NCBI GenBank assembly: GCA_963580455.1
Contig: OY756968.1
Location: forward strand, 10,257,929 to 10,321,928
Length of the DNA: 64,000 nt
From: Euonymus europaeus
Lineage: Eukaryota > Streptophyta > Magnoliopsida > Celastrales > Celastraceae
Reading direction: 5' to 3'
Shown piece by piece: positions 1 through 13,529 of this stretch; positions within the stretch are counted from its first letter, which is position 1, and the number at the start of each line of letters is the position of its first letter. The notes below the pieces were generated by a model. That model saw only the letters and a list, made by a program, of their open reading frames with translations. It made no database searches and was not told the DNA's origin. The position numbers and the translations under genes are program-made.

Positions 1-3000
1 CATCTCGTAGATTATTACGCTGCTAAAAGAGCCACTTTTGTTCTCAAAAGGACAGAATCAATAAAAGGTCGTCCATTGACAGAGCTGCGCAATTCCGAAT
101 CATCAAAGTGGATAGGTGTACAGCTTTATTGTTGTTTTATGTCCAAATTTACTTGTATTCGCCTCGTAGATTGTTTCGTTGTCAAAAGACTCACTTTCGT
201 TCCAAAAAGGACAAAACCGTTAAAAGCTCCTCCATTGAAAGAGTTGAGCAATTCCGAACCCTAAAAGTTGATAGATGTATACTTTTGATTATTGTTTTTT
301 TAGTATTCTCCTCGTTCCTTGTTTTGTTGACAAAAGACCCACTTTCGTTCCTAAAAGGGCAATACCCTTAAGAGCTCCTCCATTGAGAGAGTTGAGTAAT
401 TTCGAACAGTCACTTTTTACTGTAATTTAATGTGAAATTTTAGAAGTATAGGCTCCATAAATTGTTTCTTTGCCAAAAGACCAACTACCATTCCTAAATG
501 GCCAAAACCATTAGAATCTTCTCCATAGAGAGAGTTGAGCAATTTCTAACTATCAAATTTGATTCATGTGTACATTTTATTGCAATTTTATGTCAAATTT
601 TATGAGTATAAGCTCTGTAGATTGTTTCGTTGCCAAAACACCAAATCTCGTTCCCAAATGGGTAAAATCGATAAAAGCTCCTCCATTGAGAGAGTTGTGC
701 AATTCAGAACTGTCAAAGTGGATAGGTGTAAACTTTTGATTGTTGTTTTATGTACAAATATACTAGTATTCATCTCCTTCATTGTTTGGTTGACAAAAAG
801 ACCCACTTTCATTCAAAAATGGACAAAATCCTAAAAAGCACCTCCACTGAGAGAGATGAACAATTTTGAAATATCAAAGTTGATAGTTGTACACCTTTAT
901 TTTTGTTTTTATGTCCAAATTTACAAGTATTTGCCTCGTAGATTGTTTCGTTGTCAAAATACTCACTTTCGTTCCAAAATGGATAAAATAGTTAAAAGCT
1001 CCTCCATTGACAGAGCTGAGCAATTCCGAACCATCAAAGTGGATAGGAGTAAACTTTTGACTGTAGTTTTATGTCCAAATTTACTAGTATTCGTCTCCTT
1101 CATTGTTTAGTTGACAAAAAGACCCACTTTCGTTCTCAAAAGGACAAAATCTTTGAAAGCTCCACCATTGAAAGAGTTGAACAATTCTGAAATATCAAAG
1201 TTTATAAGTGTACCCCTTTATTGTTTTTTATGTCCAAATTTACTAGTATTCGCCTCGTAGTTTGTTTCGTTGCCAAAAGACTCATTTTCGTTCCAAATGC
1301 ACAAAACCGTTAAAAGCTCCTCCATTGAGAGAGTTGAGCAATTCCGAACTATCAAAGTGGATAGCTGTAAACTTTTGATTGTTGTTTTATGTCTTAATTT
1401 ACTAGTATTCAACTCCTTCAATGTTTTCGTTGAGAAAACGACCCACTTTCATTCTCAAAAGGAAAAAATCCATAAAAGCTCCTACATTGAGAGAGTTGAA
1501 CAATTTCGAAATATCAAACTTGATAGGTGTACACCTTTACTGTTGTTTTATGTCCAAATTTACCTGTTTTCGGCTCGTTGATTGTTTCTTTGTCAAAAGA
1601 CTCTTTTTCGTTCCAAAACGGAAAAGACTGTTAAAAGCTCCGCTATTGAGAGAGTTGAGCAACTCCGAACTATAAAAGTTGATAGATGTACACTTTTGAT
1701 TGTTGTCTTATTAGTATTCTCCTCGTTCCTTGTTTGGTTGACATAAGACCCACTTTCGTTCCTAAAAGGACAATACCGTTAAGAGCTACTCCATTGAGAG
1801 AGTTGAGTAATTTCGTACAATCAAATTTGATCGATGTGCACTTTTTATTGTAATTTAATGTCAAATTTTACAAGTATAGGCTCCATAAATTGTTTCTTTG
1901 CCAAAAGACCAACTATCATTCCCAAATGGCCAAAACCATTAAAATCGTCTCCATAGAGAGAGTTGAGCAATTTCTAAATATCAAAGTTGATAGTTGTACA
2001 CCTTTATTGTTGTTTTTATATCCAAATTTACTAGTATTTGCCTCATAGAATGTTTTGTTGTCAAAAGACTCACTTTCATTCCAAGAAGGACAAAACCGTT
2101 AAAAGCTCCTCCATTGAAAGAGTTGAGAAATTCCGAACCCTAAAATTTGATAGATGTACACTTTTGATTGTTGCCTTTTTAGTATTCTCCTCATTCCTTA
2201 TTTGGTTGACAAAAGACCCACTTTCGTTCCTAAAAGGACAATACCCTTAAGAGCTCCTCCATTGAGAGAGTTGAGTAATTTCGAACAGTCAAATTTGATC
2301 GATGTTCACTTTTTATTGTAATTTAATGTGAAATTTACAAGTATAGGCTCCATAAATTGTTTCTTTGCCAAAAGACCAACTATCATTACTAAATGGCCAA
2401 AACCATTAGAATCTTCTCCATAGAGAGAGTTGAGCAATTTCTAACTATCAAATTTGATTCATGTGCATATTTTATTGTAATTTTATTTCAAATTTTATGA
2501 GTACAGGTTCCGTAGATTGTTTCGTTGCCAAAACACCAAATCTCGTTCCCAAATGGGTAAGACCGATAAAAGCTCCTCTATCGATGGAGTTGAGCAATTT
2601 CGAACCACCAAAATGGATAGGTGTACACTTTTGATTATTGTTTTATATCCAAATTTACTAGTATTCATCTCATAGATTGTTTCAGTTCTAAAAGAGCCAC
2701 TTTTGTTCTCAAAAGTACAAAATCAATAAAAAGTCCTCCATTGACAGAGCTGCGCAATTCGGAATCATCAAAGTGGATAAATGTAAACCTTTATTGTTGT
2801 TTTATGTCCAACTTTACTTGTCTTTCCCCTCGTAGATTGTTTCGTTGTCAAAAGACTCACTTTCGTTCCAAGAAGGACAAAATCGTTAAAAGCTCCTCCA
2901 TTGAAAGAGTTGAGCAATTCTGAACCCTAAAAGTTGATAGATATACACTTTTGATTGTTGTCTTTTTAGTATTCTCCTCGTTCCTTGTTTGGTTGACAAA

Positions 3001-3832
3001 AGACCCACTTTGTTCCTAAAAGGACAAAACCGTTAAGAGCTCCTCCATTGAGAGAGTTGAGTAATTTCGAACAGTCAAATTTGATCGATGTTCACTCTTT
3101 ATTGTAATTTAATGTGAAATTTTACAAGTATAGGCTCCAGAAATTGTTTCTTTGACAAAAGACCAACTACCATTCCTAAATGGCCAAAACCATTAGAATC
3201 TTCTCCTTGGAGAGAGTTGAGCAATTTCTAACTATCAAATTTGATTCATGTGCACATTTTATTGCAATTTTATGTCAAATTTTATGAGTATAAGCTCTGT
3301 AGATTGTTTCGTTGCCAAAACACCAAATCTCGTTCCCAAATGGGAAAAATCGATAAAAGCTCCTCCATTGAGAGAGTTGTGCAATTCCGAACCGTCAAAG
3401 TGGATAGGTGTAAACTTTTGATTGTTATTTTATGTACAAATTTACTAGTATTCATCTCCTTCATTGTTTAGTTGACAAAAGGACCGACTTTCATTCAAAA
3501 ATGGACAAAATCCTAAAAAGCACTTCCACTGAGAGAGTTGAACAATTTCAAAATATCAAAGTTGATAGTTGTACACCTTTATTGTTGTTTTTATGTCCAA
3601 ATTTACTAGTATTTGCCTCGTAGATTGTTTCGTTGTCAAAATACTCAATTTCGTTCCAAAATGGACAAAACAGTTAAAAGCTCCTCCATTGAAAGAGCTG
3701 AGCAATTCTGAACCATCAAAGTGGATAGGTGTAAACTTTTGACTGTAGTTTTATGTCCAAATTTACTAGTATTCGTCTCCTTCATTGTTTAGTTGACAAA
3801 AAGACCCACTTTTGTTCTGAAAAGGACAAAAG
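1..3832. repeat. Satellite array, about 160-bp monomers, mixed subtypes
   Basis: The stretch consists entirely of diverged head-to-tail copies of one satellite. The anchor 'ttgttt(c/g)(g/t)ttg' recurs at about 171, 319, 462, 622, 782, 943, 1103, 1262, 1421, 1582, 1730 and 1890, giving spacings of mostly 159-161 bp with shorter copies of 148 and 143 bp. Every monomer carries the box 'attgagagagttgagcaatt' or a close variant, followed by a 'gataggtgtacac'-like motif and 'tgtccaaatttactagtatt'. Several subtypes alternate. One 148-bp subtype lacks about 12 bp at 'tgtccaaattta'. Short open frames on both strands follow the repeat and are not annotated as genes. Confidence 0.95.
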
Positions 3833-6735
3833 CTTTGAAAGCTCCACCATTGAAAGAGTTGAACAATTCTAAAATATCAAAGTTTATAAGTGTACCCCTT
3901 TATTGTTGTTTTATGTCCAAATTTACTAGTATTCGCCTCGTAGATTGTTTCGTTGCCAAAAGACTCATTTTCATTCCAAATGGACAAAACCGTTAAAAGC
4001 TCCTCCATTGAGAGAGTTGAGCAATTCTGAACCATCAAAATGGATAGCTGTAAACTTTTGACTAATGTTTTATGTCTTAATTTACTAGTATTCATCTCCT
4101 TCAATGTTTTGGTTGACAAAACGACCCACTTTCCTTCTCAAAAGGAAAAAATCCATAAAAGCTCCTACATTGAGAGAGTTAAACAATTTCGAAATACCAA
4201 AGTTGATAGGTGTACACCTTTATTGTTGTTTTATGTCGAAATTTACTTGTTTTCGCATCGTTGATTGTTTCGTTGTCAAAAGACTCACTTTCGTTCCAAA
4301 ACGGACAAGACTGTTAAAAGCTCCTCCACTGAGAGAGTTGAGCAACTCTGAACCATAAAATTTTTTAGATGTACAATTTTGATTGTTGTCTTGTTAGTAT
4401 TCTCCTCGTTCCTTGTTTGGTTGACGAAAGACCCACTTTCGTTCCTAAAAGGGCAATACCCTTAAGAGCTCCTCCATTGAGAGAGTTGAGTAATTTCGAA
4501 CAGTCAAATTTGATCGCTCCGCACTTTTTATTGTAATTTAATGTCAAATTTAACAAGTATAGGCTCCATAAATTGTTTCTTTGCCAAAAGACCAACTATC
4601 ATTCCCAAATGGACAAAACCATTAAAATCTTCTCCATAGAGAGAGTTGAGCAATTTCTAACTATCAAATTTGATTCATGTGCATATTTTATTGTTATTTT
4701 ATTTGAAATTTTATGAGTGTAGGCTCCGTATATTGTTTCGTTGCCAAAACACCAAATCTCGATCCAAAATGGGTAAAATCGATAAAAGCTCCTCTATTGA
4801 GGGAGTTGAGCAATTTCGAACCACCAAAGTGGATAGGTGTACACTTTTGATTATTGTTTTATGTCCAAATTTACTAGTATTTATCTCGTAGATTATTTCG
4901 TTGCTGAAAGAGCCACTTTTGTTCTCAAAAGGACAAAATCTTTGAAAGCTCCACCATTGAAAGAGTTGAACAATTCTGAAATATCAAAGTTTATAAGTGT
5001 ACCCCTTTATTGTTGTTTTATGTCCAAATTTACTAGTATTCGCCTCGTAGATTGTTTCGTTGCCAAAAGACTCATTTTCGTTCCAAATGGACAAAACCGT
5101 TAAAAGCTCCTCCATTGAGAGAGTTGAGCAATTCTGAACCATCAAAATGGATAGCTGTAAACTTTTGACTAATGTTTTATGTCTTAATTTACTAGTATTC
5201 ATCTCCTTCAATGTTTTGGTTGACAAAACGACCCACTTTCCTTCTCAAAAGTAAAAAATCCATAAAAGCTCCTACATTGAGAGAGTTAAACAATTTCAAA
5301 ATAACAAAGTTGATAGGTGTACACCTTTATTGTTGTTTTATGTCGAAATTTACTTGTTTTCGCATCGTTGATTGTTTCGTTGTCAAAAGACTCACTTTCG
5401 TTCCAAAACGGACAAGACTGTTAAAAGCTCCTCCACTGAGAGAGTTGAGCAACTCCGAACGGTAAAATTTGATAGATGTACACTTTTGATTGTTGTCTTG
5501 TTAGTATTCTCCTCGTTCCTTGTTTGGTTGACAAAAGACCTACTTTCGTTCCTAAAAGGACAATACCCTTAAGAGCTCCTCCATTGAGAGAGTTGAGTAA
5601 TTTCGAACAGTCAAATTTGATCGATGTGCACTTTTTATTGTTATTTAATGTCAAATTTAACAAGTATAGGCTCCATAAATTGTTTCATTGCCAAAAGACC
5701 AACTATCATTCCCAAATGGACAAAACCATTAAAATCTTCTCCATAGAGAGAGTTGAGCAATTTCTAACTATCAAATTTGATTCATGTGCATATTTTATTG
5801 TTATTTTATTTCAAATTTTATGAGTGTAGGCTCCGTATATTGTTTCGTTTCCAAAACACCAAATCTCGATCCAAAATGGGTAAAATCGATAAAAGCTCCT
5901 CTATTGAGGGAGTTGAGCAATTTCGAACCACCAAAGTGGATAGGTGTACACTTTTGATTATTGTTTTATGTCCAAATTTACTAGTATTTATCTCGTAGAT
6001 TATTTCGTTGCTAAAAGAGCCACTTTTGTTCTCAAAAGGACAAAATCTTTGAAAGCTCCACCATTGAAAGAGTTGAACAATTCTGAAATATCAAAGTTTA
6101 TAAGTGTACCCCTTTATTGTTGTTTTATGTCCAAATTTACTAGTATTCGCCTCGTAGATTGTTTCGTTGCCAAAAGACTCATTTTCGTTCCAAATGGACA
6201 AAACCGTTAAAAGCTCCTCCATTGAGAGAGTTGAGCAATTCTGAACCATCAAAGTGGATAGCTGTAAACTTTTGACTGTTGTTTTATGTCTTAATTTAAA
6301 AGTATTCATCTCCTTCAATGTTTTGGTTGACAAAACGACCCACTTTAGTTCTCAAAAGGAAAAAATCCATAAAAGCTCCTACATTGAGAGAGTTGAACAA
6401 TTTTGAAATATCAAAGTTGATAGGTGTACACCTTTATTGTTGTTTTATGTCAAAATTTACTTGTTTTCGCCTCGTTGATTGTTTCGTTGTCAAAGGACTC
6501 ACTTTGGTTCCAAAACGGACAAGACTGTTAAAAGCTCCTCTACTGAGAGAGTTGAGCAACTCCGAACCATAAAATTTGATAGATGTACACTTTTGATTGT
6601 TGTCTTGTTAGTATTCTCCTCGTTCCTTGTTTGGTTGACGAAAGACCCACTTTCGTTCCGAAAAGGACAACAGCCTTAAGAGCTCCTCCATTGATCGATG
6701 CGCACTTTTTATTGTAATTTAATGTCAAATTTAAC
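3833..6735. repeat. Satellite higher-order repeat, 1107-bp unit, 2.6 copies
   Basis: A block of seven monomers is repeated head to tail with an exact offset of 1107 bp. Units run 3833-4939, 4940-6046 and a partial third from 6047 to about 6735. Copies are nearly identical over hundreds of bases. The monomers at about 4940 and 6047 are hybrids: the left part matches the 'gctaaaagagccacttttg' subtype and the right part the 'tttgaaagctccaccattg' subtype, which marks the exchange point. The third copy carries a 33-bp deletion near 6692 and then diverges. Confidence 0.88.
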
Positions 6736-7693
6736 AAGTATATGCTCCAGAAATTGTTTCTTTGCCAAAAGACCAACTACCATTCCTAAATGGCCAAAAC
6801 CATTAGAATCTTCTCCATGGAGAGAGTTGAGCAATTTCTAAATATCAAATTTGATTCATGTGCACATTTTATTGTAATTTTTTGTCAAATTTTATGAGTA
6901 TAAGCTCTGTAGATTGTTTCGTTGCCAAAACACCAAATCTCGTTCCCAAATGGGAAAAATCGATAAAAGCTCCTCCATTGAGAGAGTTGTGCAATTCCGA
7001 ACCGTCAAAGTGGATAGGTGTAAACTTTTGATTGTTGTTTTATGTACAAATTTACTAGTATTCATCTCCTTCATTGTTTGGTTGACAAGAGGACCCACTT
7101 TCATTCAATAATGGACAAAATCCTAAAAAACACCTCCACTGAGAGAGTTGAACAATTTCAAAATATCAAAGTTGATAGTTGTACACCTTTATTGTTGTTT
7201 TTATGTCCAAATTTAAAAGTATTTGCCTCGTAGATTGTTTCGTTGTCAAAATACTCAATTTCGTTCCAAAATGGACAAAACAGTTAAAAGCTCCTCCATT
7301 GACAGATCTGAGCAATTTCGAACCATCAAAGTGGATAGGTGTAAACTTTTGACTGTAGTTTTATGTCCAAATTTACTAGTATTCGTCTCCTTCATTGTTT
7401 AGTTGACAAAAAGACCCACTTTCGTTCTCAAAAGGACAAAATCTTTGAAAGCTCCACCATTGAAAGAGTTGAAAAATTCTGAAATATCAAAGTTTATAAG
7501 TGTACCCCTTTATTGTTGTTTTATGTCCAAATTTACTAGTATTCGCCTCGTAGATTGTTTCGTTGCCAAAAGACTCATTTTCGTTCCAAATGGACTAAAC
7601 CGTTAAAAGCTCCTCCATTGAGAGAGTTGAGCAATTCCGAACCATCAAAGTGGATAGGTGTACACTTTTGATTATTGTTTTATGTCCAAATTT
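6736..7693. repeat. Satellite array between higher-order blocks
   Basis: About six monomers of roughly 160 bp in the same orientation, including the subtype with 'gttgtgcaattc' at about 6988 in place of 'gttgagcaattc'. No non-satellite sequence is seen. Confidence 0.9.
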
Positions 7694-10600
7694 ACTAGTA
7701 TTCATCTCATAGATTGTTTCGTTGCTAAAAGAGCCACTTTTGTTCTCAAAAGGACAAAATCAATAAAAGGTCCTCCATTGACAGAGCTGCGCAATTCCAA
7801 ATCATCAAAGTGGATAAATGTACACCTTTATTGTTGTTTTATGTCCAAATTTACTTGTATTCGCCTCGTAGATTGTTTCGTTATCAATAGACTCACTTTC
7901 GTTCCAAGAAGGACAAAACCGTTAAAAGCTCCTCCATTGAAAGAGTTGAGCAATTCCGAACACTAAAAGTTGATAGATGTACACTTTTGATTGTTGTCTT
8001 TTTAGTATTCTCCTCGTTCCTTGTTTGGTTGACAAAAGACCCACTTTCGTTCCTAAAAGGACAAAACCGTTAAGAGCTCCTCCATTGAGAGAGTTGAGTA
8101 ATTTCGAACAGTCAAATTTGATCGATGTTCATTTTTTATTGTAATTTAATGTGAAATTTTACAAGTATAGGCTCCAGAAATTGTTTCTTTGCCAAAACAC
8201 CAACTACCATTCCTAAATGGCCAAAACCATTAGAATCTTCTCCATGGAGAGAGTTGAGCAATTTCTAACTATCAAATTTGATTCATGTGCACATTTTATT
8301 GCAATTTTATGTCAAATTTTATGAGTATAAGCTCTATAGATTTTTTCGTTGCCAAAACACCAAATCTCGTTCCCAAATGGGAAAAATCGATAAAAGCTCC
8401 TCCATTGAGAGAGTTGTGCAATTCTGAACTGTCAAAGTGGATAGGTGTAAACTTTTGATCGTTGTTTTATGTACAAATTTACTAGTATTCATCTCCTTCA
8501 TTGTTTGGTTGACAAGAGGACCCACTTTCATTCAAAAATGGACAAAATCCAAAAAAGCACCTCCACTAAGAGAGTTGAACAATTTCAAAATATCAAAGTT
8601 GATAGTTGTACACCTTTATTGTTGTTTTTATGTCCAAATTTACTAGTATTCGTCTCCTTCATTGTTTAGTTGACAAAAAGACCCACTTTCGTTCTCAAAA
8701 GGACAAAATCTTTGAAAGCTCCACCAATGAAAGAGTTGAACAATTCTGAAATATCAAAGTTTATAACTGTACCTCTTTATTATTGTTTTATCTCCAAATT
8801 TACTAGTATTCGCCTCGTAGATTGTCTCGTTGCCAAAAGACTCATTTTCGTTCCAAATGGACAAAACCGTTAAAAGCTCCTCCATTGAGAGAGTTGAGCA
8901 ATTCCGAACCATCAAAGTGGATAGCTGTAAACTTTTGACTGTTGTTTTATGTCTTAATTTACTAGTATTCATCTCGTAGATTGTTTCGTTGCTAAAAGAG
9001 CCACTTTTGTTCTCAAAAGGACAAAATCAATAAAAGGTCCTCCATTGACAGAGCTGCGCAATTCCGAATCATCAAAGTGGATAAATGTACACCTTTATTG
9101 TTGTTTTATGTCCAAATTTACTTGTATTCGCCTCGTAGATTGTTTCGTTATCAATAGACTCACTTTCGTTCCAAGAAGGACAAAACCGTTAAAAGCTCCT
9201 CCATTGAAAGAGTTGAGCAATTCCGAACACTAAAAGTTGATAGATGTACACTTTTGATTGTTGTCTTTTTAGTATTCTCCTCGTTCCTTGTTTGGTTGAC
9301 AAAAGACCCACTTTCGTTCCTAAAAGGACAAAACCGTTAAGAGCTCCTCCATTGAGAGAGTTGAGTAATTTCGAACAGTCAAATTTGATCGATGTTCACT
9401 TTTTATTGTAATTTAATGTGAAATTTTACAAGTATAGGCTCCAGAAATTGTTTCTTTGCCAAAACACCAACTACCATTCCTAAATGGCCAAAACCATTAG
9501 AATCTTCTCCATGGAGAGAGTTGAGCAATTTCTAACTATCAAATTTGATTCATGTGCACATTTTATTGCAATTTTATGTCAAATTTTATGAGTATAAGCT
9601 CTATAGATTTTTTCGTTGCCAAAACACCAAATCTCGTTCCCAAATGGGAAAAATCGATAAAAGCTCCTCCATTGAGAGAGTTGTGCAATTCTGAACTGTC
9701 AAAGTGGATAGGTGTAAACTTTTGATCGTTGTTTTATGTACAAATTTACTAGTATTCATCTCCTTCATTGTTTGGTTGACAAGAGGACCCACTTTCATTC
9801 AAAAATGGACAAAATCCAAAAAAGCACCTCCACTAAGAGAGTTGAACAATTTCAAAATATCAAAGTTGATAGTTGTACACCTTTATTGTTGTTTTTATGT
9901 CCAAATTTACTAGTATTCGTCTCCTTCATTGTTTAGTTGACAAAAAGACCCACTTTCGTTCTCAAAAGGACAAAATCTTTGAAAGCTCCACCAATGAAAG
10001 AGTTGAACAATTCTGAAATATCAAAGTTTATAACTGTACCTCTTTATTATTGTTTTATCTCCAAATTTACTAGTATTCGCCTCGTAGATTGTTTCGTTGC
10101 CAAAAGACTCATTTTCGTTCCAAATGGACAAAACCGTTAAAAGCTCCTCCATTGAGAGAGTTGAGCAATTCCGAACCATCAAAGTGGATAGCTGTAAACT
10201 TTTGACTGTTGTTTTATGTCTTAATTTACTAGTATTCATCTCGTAGATTGTTTCGTTGCTAAAAGAGCCACTTTTGTTCTCAAAAGGACAAAATCAATAA
10301 AAGGTCCTCCATTGACAGAGCTGCGCAATTCCGAATCATCAAAGTGGATAAATGTGCACCTTTATTGTTGTTTTATGTCCAAATTTACTTGTATTCGCCT
10401 CGTAGATTGTTTCGTTATCAATAGACTCACTTTCGTTCCAAGAAGGACAAAACCGTTAAAAGCTCCTCCATTGAAAGAGTTGAGCAATTCCGAACACTAA
10501 AAGTTGATAGATGTACACTTTTGATTGTTGTCTTTTTAGTATTCTCCTCGTTCCTTGTTTGGTTGACAAAAGACCCACTTTCGTTCCTAAAAGGACAAAA

Positions 10601-11494
10601 CCGTTAAGAGCTCCTCCATTGAGAGAGTTGAGTAATTTCGAACAGTCAAATTTGATCGATGTTCACTTTTTATTGTAATTTAATGTGAAATTTTACAAGT
10701 ATAGGTTCCAGAAATTGTTTCTTTGCCAAAACACCAACTACCATTCCTAAATGGCCAAAACCATTAGAATCTTCTCCATGGAGAGAGTTGAGCAATTTCT
10801 AACTATCAAATTTGATTCATGTGCACATTTTATTGCAATTTTATGTCAAATTTTATGAGTATAAGCTCTATAGATTTTTTCGTTGCCAAAACACCAAATC
10901 TCGTTCCCAAATGGGAAAAATCGATAAAAGCTCCTCCATTGAGAGAGTTGTGCAATTCTGAACTGTCAAAGTGGATAGGTGTAAACTTTTGATCGTTGTT
11001 TTATGTACAAATTTACTAGTATTCATCTCCTTCATTGTTTGGTTGACAAGAGGACCCACTTTCATTCAAAAATGGACAAAATCCAAAAAAGCACCTCCAC
11101 TAAGAGAGTTGAACAATTTCAAAATATCAAAGTTGATAGTTGTACACCTTTATTGTTGTTTTTATGTCCAAATTTACTAGTATTCGTCTCCTTCATTGTT
11201 TAGTTCACAAAAAGACCCACTTTCGTTCTCAAAAAGACAAAATCTTTGAAAGCTCCACCAATGAAAGAGTTGAACAATTCTGAAATATCAAAGTTTATAA
11301 CTGTACCTCTTTATTATTGTTTTATCTCCAAATTTACTAGTATTCGCCTCGTAGATTGTTTCGTTGCCAAAAGACTCATTTTCGTTCCAAATGGACAAAA
11401 CCGTTAAAAGCTCTTCCAGTGAGAGAGTTGAGCAATTCCGAACCATCAAAGTGGATAGCTGTAAACTTTTGACTGTTGTTTTATGTCTTAATTT
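7694..11494. repeat. Satellite higher-order repeat, 1267-bp unit, three copies
   Basis: Three head-to-tail units of eight monomers, 7694-8960, 8961-10227 and 10228-11494, each offset by exactly 1267 bp. I see only scattered single-base differences, for example 'ctcatag' against 'ctcgtag' just after the joint. The joint lies in the shared string 'aatttactagtattcatctc', where a 'gtctt'-type monomer is fused to the 'agattgtttcgttgctaaaagag' subtype. After 11494 the sequence returns to the usual continuation ('ctccttcattg'). This is a recent unequal-exchange amplification. Confidence 0.92.
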
Positions 11495-13529
11495 ACTAGT
11501 ATTCATCTCCTTCATTGTTTTGGTTGACAAAACAACCCACTTTATTTCTCAAATGGAAAAAATCCATAAAAGCTCCTACATTGAGAGAGTTGAACAATTT
11601 CGAAATACCAAAGTTGATAGGTGTACACCTTTATTGTTGTTTTATGTCCAAATTTACTTGTTTTTGCCTCGTTGATTGTTTCGTTGTCAAAAGACTCACT
11701 TTCGTTCCAAAACGAACAAGACTGTTAAAAGCTCCTCCACTGAGAGAGTTGAGCAACTCCGAACCATAAAATTTGATAGATGTACACTTTTGATTGTTGT
11801 CTTGTTAGTATTCTCCTCGTTCCCTGTTTGGTTGACAAAAGACCCACTTTCGTTCCTAAATGGACAATACCCTTAAGAGCTCCTCCATTGAGAGATTTGA
11901 GTAATTTCGAACAGTCAAAATTGATCGATGTGCACTTTTTATTGTAATTAAATGTCAAATTTAACAACTATAGGCTCCATAAATTGTTTCTTTGCCAAAA
12001 GACCAACTATCATTCCCAAATGGACAAAACCATTAAAATCTTCTCCATAGAGAGAGTTGAGCAATTTCTAACTATCAAATTTGATTCATGTGCATATTTT
12101 ATTGTTATTTTATTTCAAATTTTATGAGTGTAGGCTCCGTAGATTGTTTCGTTGGCAAAACACCAAATCTCGATCCAAAATGGGTAAAACCGATAAAAGC
12201 TCCTCTATTGAGGGAGTTGAGCAATTTCGAACCACCAAAGTGGATAAGTGTACACTTTTGATTATTGTTTATGTCCAAATTTACTAGTATTTATCTCGTA
12301 GATTATTTCGTTGCTAAAAGTGCTACTTTTGTTCTCAAAAGGACAAAATCAATAAAAGGTCCTCCATTGAAAGAGCTGCGCAATTTAGAATCATCAAAGT
12401 GGATAGGTGTACACCTTTATTGTTGTTTTATGTCAAAAATTTACTTGTATTCGCCTCGTAGATTGTTTCGTTGTCAAAAGACTCACTTTCGTTTCAAGAA
12501 GGACAAAACCGTTAAAAGATCCTCCATTGAAAGAGTTGAGCAATTCTGAACCCTAAACGTTAATAGATGTACACTTTTGATTGTTGTCTTATTGGTATTC
12601 TCCTCGTTCGTTGTTTGGTTGACAAAAGACCAACATTCGTTCCTAAAAGGACAATACCGTAAAGAGCTCCTCCATTGAGAGAGTTGAGTAATTTCGAACA
12701 GTCAAATTTGATCGATGTGCACTTTTTATTGTAATTTAATGTAAAATTTAACAAGTATAGGCTCCATAAATTGTTTCTTTGCGAAAAGACCAACTATCAT
12801 TCCCAAATAGACAAAAGCATTAAAATCTTCTCCATAGAGAGAGTTGAGCAATTTCTAACTATCAAGTTTGATTCATGTGCATATTTTATTGTAATTTTAT
12901 TTCAAATTTTATGAGTATAGGTTCCGTAGATTGATTCGTTGCCAAAATACGAAATCTCGTTCCCAAATGGGTAAAACCGATAAAAGCTCCTCTATTGAGG
13001 GAGTTGAGCAATTTTGAACCACTAAAGTGGATAGTTGTACACTTTTTATTATTGTTTTATGTCCAAATTTACTAAGATTTATCTCGTAGATTATTTCGTT
13101 GCTGAAAGAGCCACTTTTGTTCTCAAAAGGACAAAATCAATAAAAGGTCCTCCATTGACAGAGCTGCACAATTCCGAATCATCAAAGTGGATAAATGTAC
13201 ACCTTTATTGTTGTTTTATGTCCAAATTTACTTGTATTCGCCTCGTAGATTGTTTCGTTGTCAATAGACTCACTTTCGTTCCAAGAAGGACAAAATCGTT
13301 AAAAGCTCCTCCATTGAAAGAGTTGAGCAATTCCGAACCCTAAAATTTGATAGATGTAAACTTTTGATTGTTGTCTTTTTAGTATTCTCCTCGTTCCTTG
13401 TTTAGTTGACAAAAGACCCACTTTCGTTCCTAAAAGGACAAAACCGTTAAGAGCTCCTCCATTGAGAGAGTTGAGTAATTTTGAACTGTCAAATTTGATC
13501 GATGTTCACTTTTTATTGTAATTTAATGT
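11495..13529. repeat. Satellite array, diverged monomers
   Basis: About thirteen monomers of the same family in the same order as around 4.1-7.7 kb but with more substitutions. Includes the 148-bp subtype ('ttgtcttgttagtattctcc') at about 11796 and 12583. No gene or transposon is visible. Confidence 0.9.
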
